Shown piece after piece: positions 52,001 to 59,801 of a stretch of DNA of 64,000 nucleotides. Made by a program: the position numbers and the translations under genes. How positions within the stretch are numbered: position 1 is the stretch's first letter; each line of letters begins with the position of its first letter. The stretch is from UBA6814 sp040753075. GTDB lineage: Bacteria > Desulfobacterota > Desulfovibrionia > Desulfovibrionales > Desulfovibrionaceae. A model generated the notes under the pieces. The model was not told the origin of the DNA and did no database searches. It worked only from the letters and a program-made list of their open reading frames with translations. The stretch is from NCBI GenBank assembly GCA_040753075.1, contig JBFMHA010000002.1, positions 1-64,000 on the forward strand. The letters are read 5' to 3'.

Positions 52001-52714
52001 TCGCCCCTGACCGCCCTGCAGGACATCGACATGGACGCCGAGCGCGAGTCCCTGCGCCTCCACCTGCGCCGCGAGCCCACCGAGGAGGAGTTCGTCAACT
52101 ACCTGAACCACCCTGGCGATGCGCTCAAGACCATCGCCTTCCAGGCCAGGTACGGCGACCCCAACAACCTGCCTCTGGACGTCTGGTTCGAGGGCCTGGT
52201 GCCCGGGGTGGAGATGGGATTCACCGACTCCCACGGCAAGCCGCACCATATGACCATCGCCCACATCTCCCAGCCCGACTCCGCGGGCGTGAGCACCGTG
52301 ACCTACACCCTGAATTCGGAGACCCTGCGCCATCAGGTCAAGGTGGCCGAGCCCAAGACCGGCAGGGCCGCGGGCGGGGAGATGGCCGATCCGTCCAACC
52401 ACTACCACGTGGCCGCGCCGTCCAACGGCGACCTGTGGATCATGTACGTGGCCGTGGGGGATGTGGTGAAGGCCGGCGAGGAGCTTCTCAACATCTCCAT
52501 CATGAAGCAGGAGAAGGCCGTGACCGCTCCGGTGGACGGGATCGTCCGCCGCGTGCTCAAGCACGCCGACTACCAGCAGGACAAGAAGATGGTTCCGGTC
52601 AAGGAGGGCGAACTCCTGGTGGAGCTGGGACCCATTCCCCGCACCTGCCGGGAGTGCGGCCATCCGGTGCTGGAGAGCTACGCCTTCTGTCCGGACTGCG
52701 GCCAGAAACTGTAA
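49001..52714 (+). CDS. pyc: pyruvate carboxylase, divergent carboxyltransferase, C-terminal zinc ribbon
   Basis: A 1237-residue single-chain carboxylase making oxaloacetate from pyruvate. The biotin carboxylase part (1 to about 490) has the Gly-rich ATP loop EGGGGGRGIY, ERDCTVQRNHQK and EVNTRLQVEHGITE. The carboxyltransferase (about 550-840) begins MDTTARD but reads ITQSNSGNR where Pyc usually has AHQSLLATR. The carbamylated Lys is probably K732 (LKDMAG). The zinc pair is HYHRHY (residues 760-765) instead of HxHTHD. The biotinyl Lys K1169 is in SIMKQEK rather than AMKM. A zinc ribbon (C1216/C1219, C1230/C1233) ends the chain. GAGG supports ATG 49001. Confidence 0.85.
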   Translation: MAKTGSIDKPRSFYDVLAFIEGKPILVANRGIPARRIVRSIREMSGAVPILTVTDVDKSSPAIAGAQELLLLGDNPRAYLDIDRIIRLAKARGVIAIHPGWGFSAEDDTFPEKCRAAGIEFIGPTSEAMRLLGNKVEVRKLAMRLGVPVVPGSDGAVSIPEAREAAAKLGFPIMLKAEGGGGGRGIYAVFKPEQLADAFNKASAMAAASFGNAKLYVEKLLTSVRHIEIQVIADKWGNVFAFDERDCTVQRNHQKLVEITPSPWPGMTPELREQLKQYAIQLVKAVGYYSLCTVEFLVDEKGTPYLIEVNTRLQVEHGITECRYGVDLVEEQIAVAFGAKLRFSAKTTKPLNHAMQCRINCEDPQSKFSPNAGLITRYVSPGGPGIRLDSCISAGYEFPSQYDSAASLLVAYGTSWKKVLRITERALKEYFISGVKTTIPFHQQIVRHRRFRDGLYDTNFIANAPDLLDYVDEEPESLRLSRLASEISAKGFNPHVQLGEYRGRSDKRLGRFVPHMPRIYPKAYPSPYKRGDRDAILDYVRSTREKGQIHFMDTTARDITQSNSGNRFRLAEDRLIGEYLDNCNFFSLENGGGAHYHVAMLANMTYPFTEAKAWNEFAPKTLKQILIRSTNVLGYKPQPGNLMRRTGEMICEHYDVIRCFDFLNHIENMRPFAEVALNSGGNIFEPAISMSWAAGFDVPHYLGVTEEILDVCRKAAGVSKKKVQKMITLGLKDMAGVCPPHFMRELITALRKKYPELILHYHRHYTDGLFVPAVGAAAAAGAHIVDTAIGASVRWYGQGEVLSTAAYMEQEFGLTNVLNKDVIRHCNFTLKQIMPYYDRYTAPYFRGVDYDVVDHGMPGGATSSSQEGAMKQGYIHLLPFMLQYLTGTRKIVRYHDVTPGSQITWNTAFLAVTGAFKRGGEREVRELLDVLDYVTRTPEKDLSESMRKARLDIYRDSNDAFRNLLLGKFGRLPLGFPPDWVYESAFGPDYRKALAERTEASPLTALQDIDMDAERESLRLHLRREPTEEEFVNYLNHPGDALKTIAFQARYGDPNNLPLDVWFEGLVPGVEMGFTDSHGKPHHMTIAHISQPDSAGVSTVTYTLNSETLRHQVKVAEPKTGRAAGGEMADPSNHYHVAAPSNGDLWIMYVAVGDVVKAGEELLNISIMKQEKAVTAPVDGIVRRVLKHADYQQDKKMVPVKEGELLVELGPIPRTCRECGHPVLESYAFCPDCGQKL

Positions 52715-52739
52715 GGTGATGGCCTTGGGTTGCGGGCAT

Positions 52740-52767
52740 TTGACGAAGGTCGCCCGCACGGGATAAA
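52740..52767 (+). promoter_or_regulatory. sigma-70 type promoter upstream of ppsA
   Basis: -35 TTGACG (52740-52745), a 16-base spacer and -10 GATAAA (52762-52767). The start site would fall just before the hairpin at 52778. Confidence 0.5.
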
Positions 52768-52777
52768 CAGTGATGCT

Positions 52778-52815
52778 CGGGCCGGAGCCGTGTCTTCGCG
52801 ACCCGGCCCGTTTTT
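52778..52815 (+). terminator. intrinsic terminator or attenuator between pyc and ppsA
   Basis: CGGGCCGG (52778-52785) pairs with CCGGCCCG (52803-52810) across a 17-base loop, followed by TTTTT. It can end pyc transcripts, and because the ppsA promoter lies just upstream it would also be the first structure in the ppsA leader. Confidence 0.6.
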
Positions 52816-52906
52816 CGAGATCGCCGTCGGCGGCCGCCGCATGCATCGGGGGAGAGCGGCCGCCTCAGGATAGAGCCCCGCCACGCCGTTCTGCAAGGAG
52901 GAACGA

Positions 52907-55900
52907 ATGGCCAAGACCGAAAAGAAGAGCGCCGGCCCGAAGGCCGCCGCCAAAGCCGCCGAGAAGCCCGCGGACAAGCCCGCGGACAAGGCCCCGGCCG
53001 GCAAGCAGGCCCTCATGAAACAGCTGGTCCTGTGCGGCTCGGACATCGTCGCCATCGGCGAGGATGCCGAGCTGGTGGTGGGCGGCAAGAACTACAACAC
53101 CGCCATCATCAGCCAGGTCCAGGGCATCCGCGCCCCCCAGTTCAGGGCCATCTCCTCCCACGCCTTCCATAAGCTCCTCGACGAGACCAAGGTCAACGCC
53201 GCCCTCATCCGGTCCACCGTGGACCGGGAATACAACACCATCGACTGGAACGACGCCGAGGTCAACAAGGACCCGGAATACCTCAAGAAGTTTGTCCGTC
53301 GCGTCGCCGACAAGGTCAAGGAGACCGCGGAGAAGGGCACCCTGGTCAAGCTGCGCACCTTCGTGAACAACGTGGTGGAGGGCTTCGCCACTTCGCCCGA
53401 GGGCATCGACCAGTTGCGCAAGCGCTCGGTCCTGGTGCAGTCGGCCATCCTCTCGGTGGAGTTGCCCAAGCTGGTGGAGGAAGCGGTTCGCGGAGCCTAC
53501 GCCGAGATCTGCAAGGAGGCCGGGCTGGAGGACGTGCCGGTGGCGGTGCGCTCCTCGGCCGCGGGCGAGGACAGCCGCAAGAAGGCCTTCGCCGGCCTGC
53601 AGGACACCTACCTGAACATCGTGGGCGAAACCAAGGTGGTGGAGGCCTACCAGTGGGACTGCGCCTCGGCCTACAACCTGCGCTCCATGACCTACCGCCG
53701 GGAGGCCATCCTGGACGCCATCGCCCTGGCCGAGCGCACGGGCGACGACGGCATCGCGGTCAAGGCCAAGGAGGAGTGGGCCATCGAGAACACCTCCCTG
53801 TCGGTGTGCATCATGCGCATGATCAACCCGGTCATCTCCGGCACGGCCTTTTCCGCGGACACGGCCACCGGATGCCGGGGCACCGACCGCCAGGACCTGG
53901 TGTCAATGGACGCCTCCTACGGCCTGGGCGAGGCGGTGGTGGGCGGCATGGTCACCCCTGACAAGTTCTACGTGTTCCAGCGCGACGACGGCCCGGAGGT
54001 GGTCATCCGCTTCATGGGCTACAAGGACAAGAAGATCGTCTACGACCTGCGGGGCGGCACCAAGCTGGTCAAGGTGGACGACGTGGAGGCCTACCACTGG
54101 TCCCTGTCCCTGGCCCAGGCCGAGGAGGTCGCCAAGGGCGTGCGGGCCATCTCCAGGGCCTACGGCGGGATGATCATGGACACCGAGTTCTGCATCGACC
54201 AGTCCGACAGGCTCTGGTTCGTGCAGGCCCGGCCCGAGACCCGCTGGAACGAGGAGTTCGAGGACCATCCCAGCGTGATCTTCATGCGCCGCCTGGAGGT
54301 GGACCAGACCGCCCTGGCCGGGGCCGAGGTCATCATCGAGGGCAACGGGGCCTCCCGCGGCGCCGGACAGGGCACTGTGCGCTACCTGCGCAGCGCGCTG
54401 GAGCTGAACAAGGTCAACAAGGGCGACGTGCTGGCCGCCGAGCGCACCGACCCGGACATGGTGCCGGGCATGCGCATCGCCTCGGCCATCCTGGCCGACG
54501 TGGGCGGCGACACCTCGCACGCGGCCATCACCTCCCGCGAACTGGGCATTCCGGCCATCATCGGCATCCAGCGCCTGGAGGCTCTGCGCAACCTGGACGG
54601 CCAGGAAGTGACCGTGGACGGCTCGCGCGGCGAGGTCTACCGCGGCCTGCTGCCCCTCATCGAGGTGGGCGGCGAGATCGACACCGCCAAGCTGCCGGCC
54701 ACCAACACCAAGGTCGGCCTCATCCTGGCCGACGTGGGCCAGGCCCTGTTCCTGTCCCGGCTGCGCAACGTTCCGGACTTCGAGATCGGCCTCTTGCGCG
54801 CCGAGTTCATGCTGGGCAACATCGCGGTGCACCCCATGGCCCTGGAGGCCTACGACAGCGGACACCTCGAGGTTCTGGTCCGGCGCAAGCTGCGTGAACT
54901 GGACGCCCGCCTGACCAAGGTGGTCAAGCGCCAGCTCGACGCCGGGGTGCGCACCCTGGACTTCAAGCTGCGCGAATACGTGGGCGTGTTCACCGGTCTG
55001 GCCAAGGAGATCAAGTCCCTGTCCGAGGGCGAGAACTCCCGCTCCACTGACGAGGTCCTGGCCGTGCACCGCAGGCTGCGGGAGCTGGACAAGCAGCTGG
55101 ACAACCACCTGGACATGGCCACCCGCCGGCTGGACCTGCTCAAGACCTCCGAGGACCTGGAGGCCCACGCCGCGGTCATCCTGGGCTACACCGAGCTCCT
55201 GGAGCAGTTCGCGGGCAGCGACACCGCCAGCATCCAGCGCCGCCAGGAGATCGAGCAGCGCATCCGCGAGCACGTGAACCACGTCAAGGACGATCCCTTC
55301 ATCCAGGAGACCCTGCGCAAGATCAAGGCCATGCGCACCGAGGTGGCGCAGCAGGTGGGCCTCATGCGCGATATCGAGGAGGTCCGCACCCTGCCCGAGC
55401 GCATCCGGGAGATCATCCGCTCCCGGGGCTACCGCACCGGCAAGGAGCACTACGTCCAGACCCTGTCCCAGAACCTGGCGCTGTTCGCCATGGCCTTCTA
55501 CGGCAAGGATATCGTCTACCGGACCACGGACTTCAAGTCGAACGAGTACCGCAACCTCATCGGCGGCAGCCTGTTCGAAACCCACGAAGACAACCCCATG
55601 CTGGGCTACCGGGGCGTGTCCCGCAACATCCACGACTGGGAGATCGAGGCCTTCAAGATGGCCCGGGGCGTGTTCGGCGGCAAGAACCTCCAGATCATGC
55701 TGCCCTTCGTGCGCACCCTGGAGGAGGCCCGGAGCATGAAGCGCTACCTGGAGCAGGTGCACAAGCTGCGCTCCGGGGTGGACGGCCTCAAGATGATCCT
55801 CATGGCCGAGATTCCCTCCAACGCCATCCTGGCCAAGCAGTTCATCGAGGAGTTCGACGGCTTCTCCATCGGCTCCAACGACATGACCCAGATGGTGCTG

Positions 55901-56515
55901 GCCACCGACCGGGACAACTCCCGGCTGCAGCACATCTACGACGAGGAGGACCCGGCCGTGGTCTGGGCCATCCTCGTCACCATCTTCACCGGCCAGAAGT
56001 ACGCCAAGAAGGTGGGATTCTGCGGCCAGGGCGTGTCCAACTCGGTGATCCTGCGCGGCCTGGTGGCCATCGCCGGCATCGTGTCCGCCTCGGTGGTCCC
56101 GGACACCTACCACCAGACCAAGCTGGACATGGCCGCGGTGGAGGGCCTGAACATCCCCCTTTCCAAGCTGGGGGGCTGGCTCAAGGACAAGCACCTGGAG
56201 CGCCTGGTGGAGTTGCTCAAGGAGAACAGCTACGACCACATCCTCAAGAAGTACAACAGCGCCAAGGATCTCATGGAGTGGTACGAGGGCGAGCTGGCCC
56301 GGTTCAGCGAGCAGCTCCGGGAGAACCTGGAGGCCGGCAAGGAGGAGTTCTACCGCCAGGAGATGGAGCGGTTCCGCGGCATCTTCCACAAGCCGGTGAT
56401 CTACGCCTCCTGGGACTGGGAGGGCACGGTGTTCGACGCCCTGCGCCAGGCCGGATTCGCCAGCTACGAGGAGCAGGTCAAGGCCCTGGAGGTCCAGCGC
56501 AAGAAGAAATGGTAG
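52907..56515 (+). CDS. ppsA: phosphoenolpyruvate synthase-like protein with large coiled-coil insert
   Basis: A 1202-residue PpsA/PPDK-type enzyme (E. coli PpsA about 790). An Ala/Lys-rich tail (1-35) precedes an ATP-grasp part (VPVAVRSSAAGEDSRKKAFAG; FVQARPETRWNEE), the swivelling phospho-His domain with H538 (GGDTSHAAIT), and a PEP/pyruvate barrel (GLLRAEFML, then FKSNEYRNLIGGS, MLMAEIPSN-like segments). The Cys C1039 in GFCGQGVSN sits where PpsA has its acid/base Cys. About 190 residues of coiled coil (roughly 647-840, RRLRELDKQLDNHLDMATRR and similar) interrupt the barrel after its first strand. It makes PEP from pyruvate for gluconeogenesis and lies after pyc. Confidence 0.82.
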   Translation: MAKTEKKSAGPKAAAKAAEKPADKPADKAPAGKQALMKQLVLCGSDIVAIGEDAELVVGGKNYNTAIISQVQGIRAPQFRAISSHAFHKLLDETKVNAALIRSTVDREYNTIDWNDAEVNKDPEYLKKFVRRVADKVKETAEKGTLVKLRTFVNNVVEGFATSPEGIDQLRKRSVLVQSAILSVELPKLVEEAVRGAYAEICKEAGLEDVPVAVRSSAAGEDSRKKAFAGLQDTYLNIVGETKVVEAYQWDCASAYNLRSMTYRREAILDAIALAERTGDDGIAVKAKEEWAIENTSLSVCIMRMINPVISGTAFSADTATGCRGTDRQDLVSMDASYGLGEAVVGGMVTPDKFYVFQRDDGPEVVIRFMGYKDKKIVYDLRGGTKLVKVDDVEAYHWSLSLAQAEEVAKGVRAISRAYGGMIMDTEFCIDQSDRLWFVQARPETRWNEEFEDHPSVIFMRRLEVDQTALAGAEVIIEGNGASRGAGQGTVRYLRSALELNKVNKGDVLAAERTDPDMVPGMRIASAILADVGGDTSHAAITSRELGIPAIIGIQRLEALRNLDGQEVTVDGSRGEVYRGLLPLIEVGGEIDTAKLPATNTKVGLILADVGQALFLSRLRNVPDFEIGLLRAEFMLGNIAVHPMALEAYDSGHLEVLVRRKLRELDARLTKVVKRQLDAGVRTLDFKLREYVGVFTGLAKEIKSLSEGENSRSTDEVLAVHRRLRELDKQLDNHLDMATRRLDLLKTSEDLEAHAAVILGYTELLEQFAGSDTASIQRRQEIEQRIREHVNHVKDDPFIQETLRKIKAMRTEVAQQVGLMRDIEEVRTLPERIREIIRSRGYRTGKEHYVQTLSQNLALFAMAFYGKDIVYRTTDFKSNEYRNLIGGSLFETHEDNPMLGYRGVSRNIHDWEIEAFKMARGVFGGKNLQIMLPFVRTLEEARSMKRYLEQVHKLRSGVDGLKMILMAEIPSNAILAKQFIEEFDGFSIGSNDMTQMVLATDRDNSRLQHIYDEEDPAVVWAILVTIFTGQKYAKKVGFCGQGVSNSVILRGLVAIAGIVSASVVPDTYHQTKLDMAAVEGLNIPLSKLGGWLKDKHLERLVELLKENSYDHILKKYNSAKDLMEWYEGELARFSEQLRENLEAGKEEFYRQEMERFRGIFHKPVIYASWDWEGTVFDALRQAGFASYEEQVKALEVQRKKKW

Positions 56516-56541
56516 CCTCTGAACGGGCTGTTATGAACGTC

Positions 56542-56573
56542 AAGAAGGGCGGCTCTCCGGGGCCGCCCTTCTT
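56542..56573. terminator. bidirectional intrinsic terminator
   Basis: AAGAAGGGCGGC (56542-56553) pairs with GCCGCCCTTCTT (56562-56573). CTTGG follows on the plus side and the A/G arm gives CTTCTT on the minus side, separating ppsA from the convergent MFS gene. Confidence 0.8.
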
Positions 56574-56579
56574 CTTGGT

Positions 56580-57821
56580 TCAACGCGCGGGCTTGGCCGT
56601 CGGGGGCAGGCGCAGGGCCAGGAGCGCGGCCAGGGCGGCGCCGGCCGCGGACAGGGTGTAGGCCGGCCGGAATCCGCCCAGGGCGTCGGCCAGGATTCCG
56701 GCCAGGGCCGGGCCGGCCACCTGGCCCGCGGCGAAGAAGAAGGTGATGAAGGCGAAGCCCGCGGCGGTGCGTTCCGGGCCCAGGCGGTCGGCGACCATGG
56801 CGGTCATGACCGTGGGCACGCTCCAGGCGGCCAGGCCGTAGAGGCCCACGGACAGGTACAGGGCCAGGGAGCCGTCGCCCAGGCCGGCCAGCAGGTAGGC
56901 CGCGGTCTGCATGGCGAAGGCCGCGGCCAGGCCCAGCCGCCGGCCCTTGCGGTCCGAGAGCTTGCCGATGAGCGCGCCGGAGAACAGGCTGAACAGGCCC
57001 ACCCACGCCCAGAAGCGGCCGGCCACGTCCTGGCCGAATCCGTATTCGTCCACCAGGGTGGTGACGATGAAGGTGCCGTACACGATGTAGGTCAGGCCGA
57101 AGAGGGAGTAGACCGCGCCCAGGCGCAGCAGGAAGGCCCGCTCCCGGGACGGGATCGAGGCGGGCGGGGCGGGGGAGGGGGGAATGGCGGGGTCCTGGCC
57201 CACCATGGCCAGGCCCATGACCCCGGGCGACTCCCTGAGCACCAGCCAGGCCGCCAGGAGGGCCAGGGCCACCAGTCCGGCCAGGACCAGCCAGCCCCAG
57301 CGCCAGTCCCCCGCGGCCACCACCGCAGGCGCCAGGAAGCCTGCGGTGACGATGCCCAGGCCGTTGCCGGCGATGACCAGGCCGGCGGCCAGGCCGCGCA
57401 CCGGCCTGGCGAACCAGGCCGCCACCAGGGCCATCATGGAGATGTTGGCGGCGCCCGAGCCCACCCCGGTCAGGGTGTAGGCGAGCAGGGCGGCGGAATA
57501 GGTCCCGGCCAGGCCGAGCAGGGCCATGGTGGCGGCGATGAGGCCCAGGCCCAGGAGGATGGAGCGCACGTTGCCCAGCCGTCGCGACAGGCGAGGGGCC
57601 ACGGCCACCATGGCCAGGTAGCCCAGGAAGTAGCCCGTGCCCACATAGCCGCGCTGGGCGTAGCTCAGGTCCAGGCCCTGGGCCATGGAGGGCAGGAGGA
57701 TGCCGAAGGCGAAGCGGGCCAGCCCCAGGCAGGCGAACATCACCAGGCATCCGGCCGCGGCCACGGCCCAGCCGTAGTGAAGGCGGCCGGAAGGGCCGCG
57801 CAGGCGGGAGGTCGCATCCAT
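56580..57821 (-). CDS. MFS transporter, YbfB/YjiJ-like
   Basis: A 413-residue inner-membrane protein with twelve predicted helices. The N-terminal half has LHYGWAVAAAGCLVMFACLG and the GLARFAFGILLPSM segment seen in YbfB/YjiJ-type carriers. The central cytoplasmic loop is Pro-rich (PAIPPSPAPPASIPS). The MFS-type loop GKLSDRKGRRLGL marks helices 8-9. The substrate is unknown; relatives are sugar or organic-acid exporters by annotation only. ATG 57821 begins MDATSRLRGPSG; the frame is open further but codes for no plausible sequence. Confidence 0.82.
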   Translation of the reverse strand: MDATSRLRGPSGRLHYGWAVAAAGCLVMFACLGLARFAFGILLPSMAQGLDLSYAQRGYVGTGYFLGYLAMVAVAPRLSRRLGNVRSILLGLGLIAATMALLGLAGTYSAALLAYTLTGVGSGAANISMMALVAAWFARPVRGLAAGLVIAGNGLGIVTAGFLAPAVVAAGDWRWGWLVLAGLVALALLAAWLVLRESPGVMGLAMVGQDPAIPPSPAPPASIPSRERAFLLRLGAVYSLFGLTYIVYGTFIVTTLVDEYGFGQDVAGRFWAWVGLFSLFSGALIGKLSDRKGRRLGLAAAFAMQTAAYLLAGLGDGSLALYLSVGLYGLAAWSVPTVMTAMVADRLGPERTAAGFAFITFFFAAGQVAGPALAGILADALGGFRPAYTLSAAGAALAALLALRLPPTAKPAR

Positions 57822-57939
57822 GGTGCGGGACACCCTGCCGTTTTCCGGGCCGGCCGTAAAGGCGTCCGCATAAGGATTCTTCGCGGGATCCCGGGGAGCG
57901 GCGCGAGGGCGGATCCCTTCCTGAACGTCCAGATGAACC

Positions 57940-57968
57940 AAAAAGGGCGGCCCCGGAGGGCCGCCCTT
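57940..57968 (-). terminator. intrinsic terminator after the M23 peptidase gene
   Basis: An 11-bp stem (57943-57953 with 57958-57968, loop CGGA) is followed on the minus strand by TTTTTGG. Confidence 0.85.
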
Positions 57969-57990
57969 GCAATTCGGCGGGGCGGCGCGC

Positions 57991-59325
57991 CTACTTGGCG
58001 GGCGCGGCCTTGGCCAGTGTCAGCTTTTCGTCCAGGTTGTCCTTGATCCAGTGCGGGTCCCACCATTCGATGGGCTGCACGGGCAGGCCCGAAACCATGA
58101 TTCCGAAGTGCAGATGGTCGCCGCCGGCCAGGCCGGTGGTGCCGGTGCGGCCCACCGGGTTGCCCCTGAAGACCATCTGGCCTTCCTCCACCAGGATGGA
58201 GGAGAGATGCGAGTACAGGCTCATGAGCCCCAATCCGTGGTCCAGCACCACGGTATTGCCGTAGATGCCCACGTAGCCGGCCTTGAGCACCTTGCCGTCG
58301 GCAGCGGCGGGGACCTCGTCGGCCATGGTGGAGGCCAGGTCCAGACCCAGGTGGACCGAGCGGCTCACGTCCCGGCCGTCGAACGTGTAGGTCCGGGCGT
58401 CCGCGAACCCGGCCCGGGGCGCGGTGTTGGGCATGCGCAGGAAGGTCCCGCTCCAGAGCGGGGTGGGGCTGGTCTTGGTGCGCAGGGCGTAGAACTCCTG
58501 CGCGTTGGCCTCGCGGATCTCGGTGTTGACCTTGACGAACCGCTCGAGCTGGTCCGCGGCGTGCGGCACCAGGGGCTCGAATTCGGGCATCTTGGTGTCC
58601 AGGAAGGACTGGGGCAGGGCGAGCACGTCGGACTTGAACTTCCAGCGCTCGATGGGATGGAAGATGAATCCGCTGGTCCGGGTGTTGCCGGCCAGGTCGG
58701 TGGCCCTGACCTGGGGTCTGAAGTCAGACGCCTCCATGTTGTAGGGGAAGGCGAAGAGGCAGAGATACGTCCCCGAGGGCTGCTTGAATCCGGGGAAGAA
58801 ATGCGCGCCCACGGCCACGCCGCTCTCCCTGGCCTCCTCGTTCAGGGTGTAGGCCGCCAGGCCCGAGCCGCCGCGATTCACGTTGTGGGCGGTGGAGAGC
58901 ACGGAAATGACCGGAGGGCGGGTGTCCAGGGTGAAGTTGAAGCTGGCGGTGAGCACGTTGCCTTGGCCGAAGCCCCGGATGGAGGCGTCGGACGCCGTGA
59001 CCTGGATGGTCAGGGGGCCTTCGCTGAGGCCGTGCTGCTCCAGTGTGAAGGACGCCTCGGCGTGGTTCTGGGGCTGGGCGAAGGAGAATTGCGCCGCGGT
59101 GGCGGTCTTGCCCTGCTGGGTCACGGTGACGGTCAGGGCGCGAAGTCCCGAGCCCGGGTCGTCGACGGCGAGGGTGAAGGGTGCGGTGGGGCCTACCGGT
59201 CCGGATGCCGGGGTGAGCGTCACCACGGGAGCTTCGGTGTCCTTGAAGTACAGGGCCAGGCCCACTGCCAGGGCGATGCCCAGGCCGCCCAGGGCCAGGA
59301 TGAGGAAAACCTTGCGTGAATTCAC
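57991..59325 (-). CDS. M23-family metallopeptidase, membrane-anchored
   Basis: A 444-residue protein with an N-terminal anchor (VFLILALGGLGIALAVGLALY), an Ig-like beta region (about 30-240, VTLTPASGPVGPTAPF; TLDTRPPVISVL), and a C-terminal LytM/M23 domain. Zinc-site motifs are HLGLDLAST, GIYGNTVVLDHGLGLMSLYSHL and GDHLHFGIMV (H-x-H). M23 enzymes cut peptidoglycan cross-links or activate amidases. GTG 59325 is chosen because GGAG lies six bases upstream and because the promoter 59371-59399 would fall inside the longer frame to 59472. It acts in the periplasm. Confidence 0.88.
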   Translation of the reverse strand: MNSRKVFLILALGGLGIALAVGLALYFKDTEAPVVTLTPASGPVGPTAPFTLAVDDPGSGLRALTVTVTQQGKTATAAQFSFAQPQNHAEASFTLEQHGLSEGPLTIQVTASDASIRGFGQGNVLTASFNFTLDTRPPVISVLSTAHNVNRGGSGLAAYTLNEEARESGVAVGAHFFPGFKQPSGTYLCLFAFPYNMEASDFRPQVRATDLAGNTRTSGFIFHPIERWKFKSDVLALPQSFLDTKMPEFEPLVPHAADQLERFVKVNTEIREANAQEFYALRTKTSPTPLWSGTFLRMPNTAPRAGFADARTYTFDGRDVSRSVHLGLDLASTMADEVPAAADGKVLKAGYVGIYGNTVVLDHGLGLMSLYSHLSSILVEEGQMVFRGNPVGRTGTTGLAGGDHLHFGIMVSGLPVQPIEWWDPHWIKDNLDEKLTLAKAAPAK

Positions 59326-59370
59326 GAAACACTCCGTTTCCTGGTGTTGAATGACGCGTCCACGGGGCAC

Positions 59371-59399
59371 TCTATACCCGCTCCGTCCGGCCCTGCCAA
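59371..59399 (-). promoter_or_regulatory. sigma-70 type promoter for the M23 peptidase gene
   Basis: Minus strand -35 TTGGCA (59394-59399), a 17-base spacer and -10 TATAGA (59371-59376), about 45 bases before GTG 59325. Confidence 0.55.
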
Positions 59400-59801
59400 G
59401 GCCCGGCCAGGGCCCGGCTGGACGGGGCCGGAACCTCCGTCCTGGGCTGGCGAATTTTTTTCTCCGGATCACTGATGGCCGGAATTACGATAAATGTTAC
59501 GGAGCGGCTTGAATCACTTGGAAATCATGGATCGTCTTGATGGCTACGTACGGGCGTGGTGCATACATTTTTTTATTTCGTAATACAATCTGCGTACTGT
59601 GCTCTTTGCAGATCAGGGGCAGGCCTCGATAACACGGCAAAAAAATGAATTTTTATTGACGAAATCCAGTAATTCTGTTTTTATTTCACTCGATTCAAAA
59701 TGGGGTGTGGCACCGTCAGTTAGGCAAGTTCTTCAGGATACCCTAATGCAACATGTGGGGAAGTAACCGCCAACGTGTTTCAGAGCTGATGGAGGTGTCT
59801 T
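59400..59801 (+). promoter_or_regulatory. long AT-rich control region of the hydrogenase operon
   Basis: About 400 bases without a gene, strikingly AT-rich from about 59480 to 59700 against a GC-rich background. The best promoter candidate is -35 TTGACG (59656-59661), a 17-base spacer and -10 TTTTAT (59679-59684). GGAGG lies about nine bases before the hynB ATG. A TGGCAC at 59708-59713 has no -12 partner. No gene or clear operator is visible in the rest. Confidence 0.55.

Noticed and set aside
48497..52846. A 1449-codon open frame antisense to pyc, and similar very long frames opposite tkt (9053-12202), the GGDEF-EAL gene (39880-43053), ppsA (53903-56389) and the hydrogenase (59733-62924)
   Set aside because: These are shadows produced by GC-rich third codon positions. 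Their translations are low-complexity (runs of G, H, L, V, Q), have no family motifs, and lie opposite genes with clear domains.
59708..59730. Sigma-54 promoter at TGGCAC upstream of hynB
   Set aside because: The TTGC-type -12 element is missing at the required spacing.
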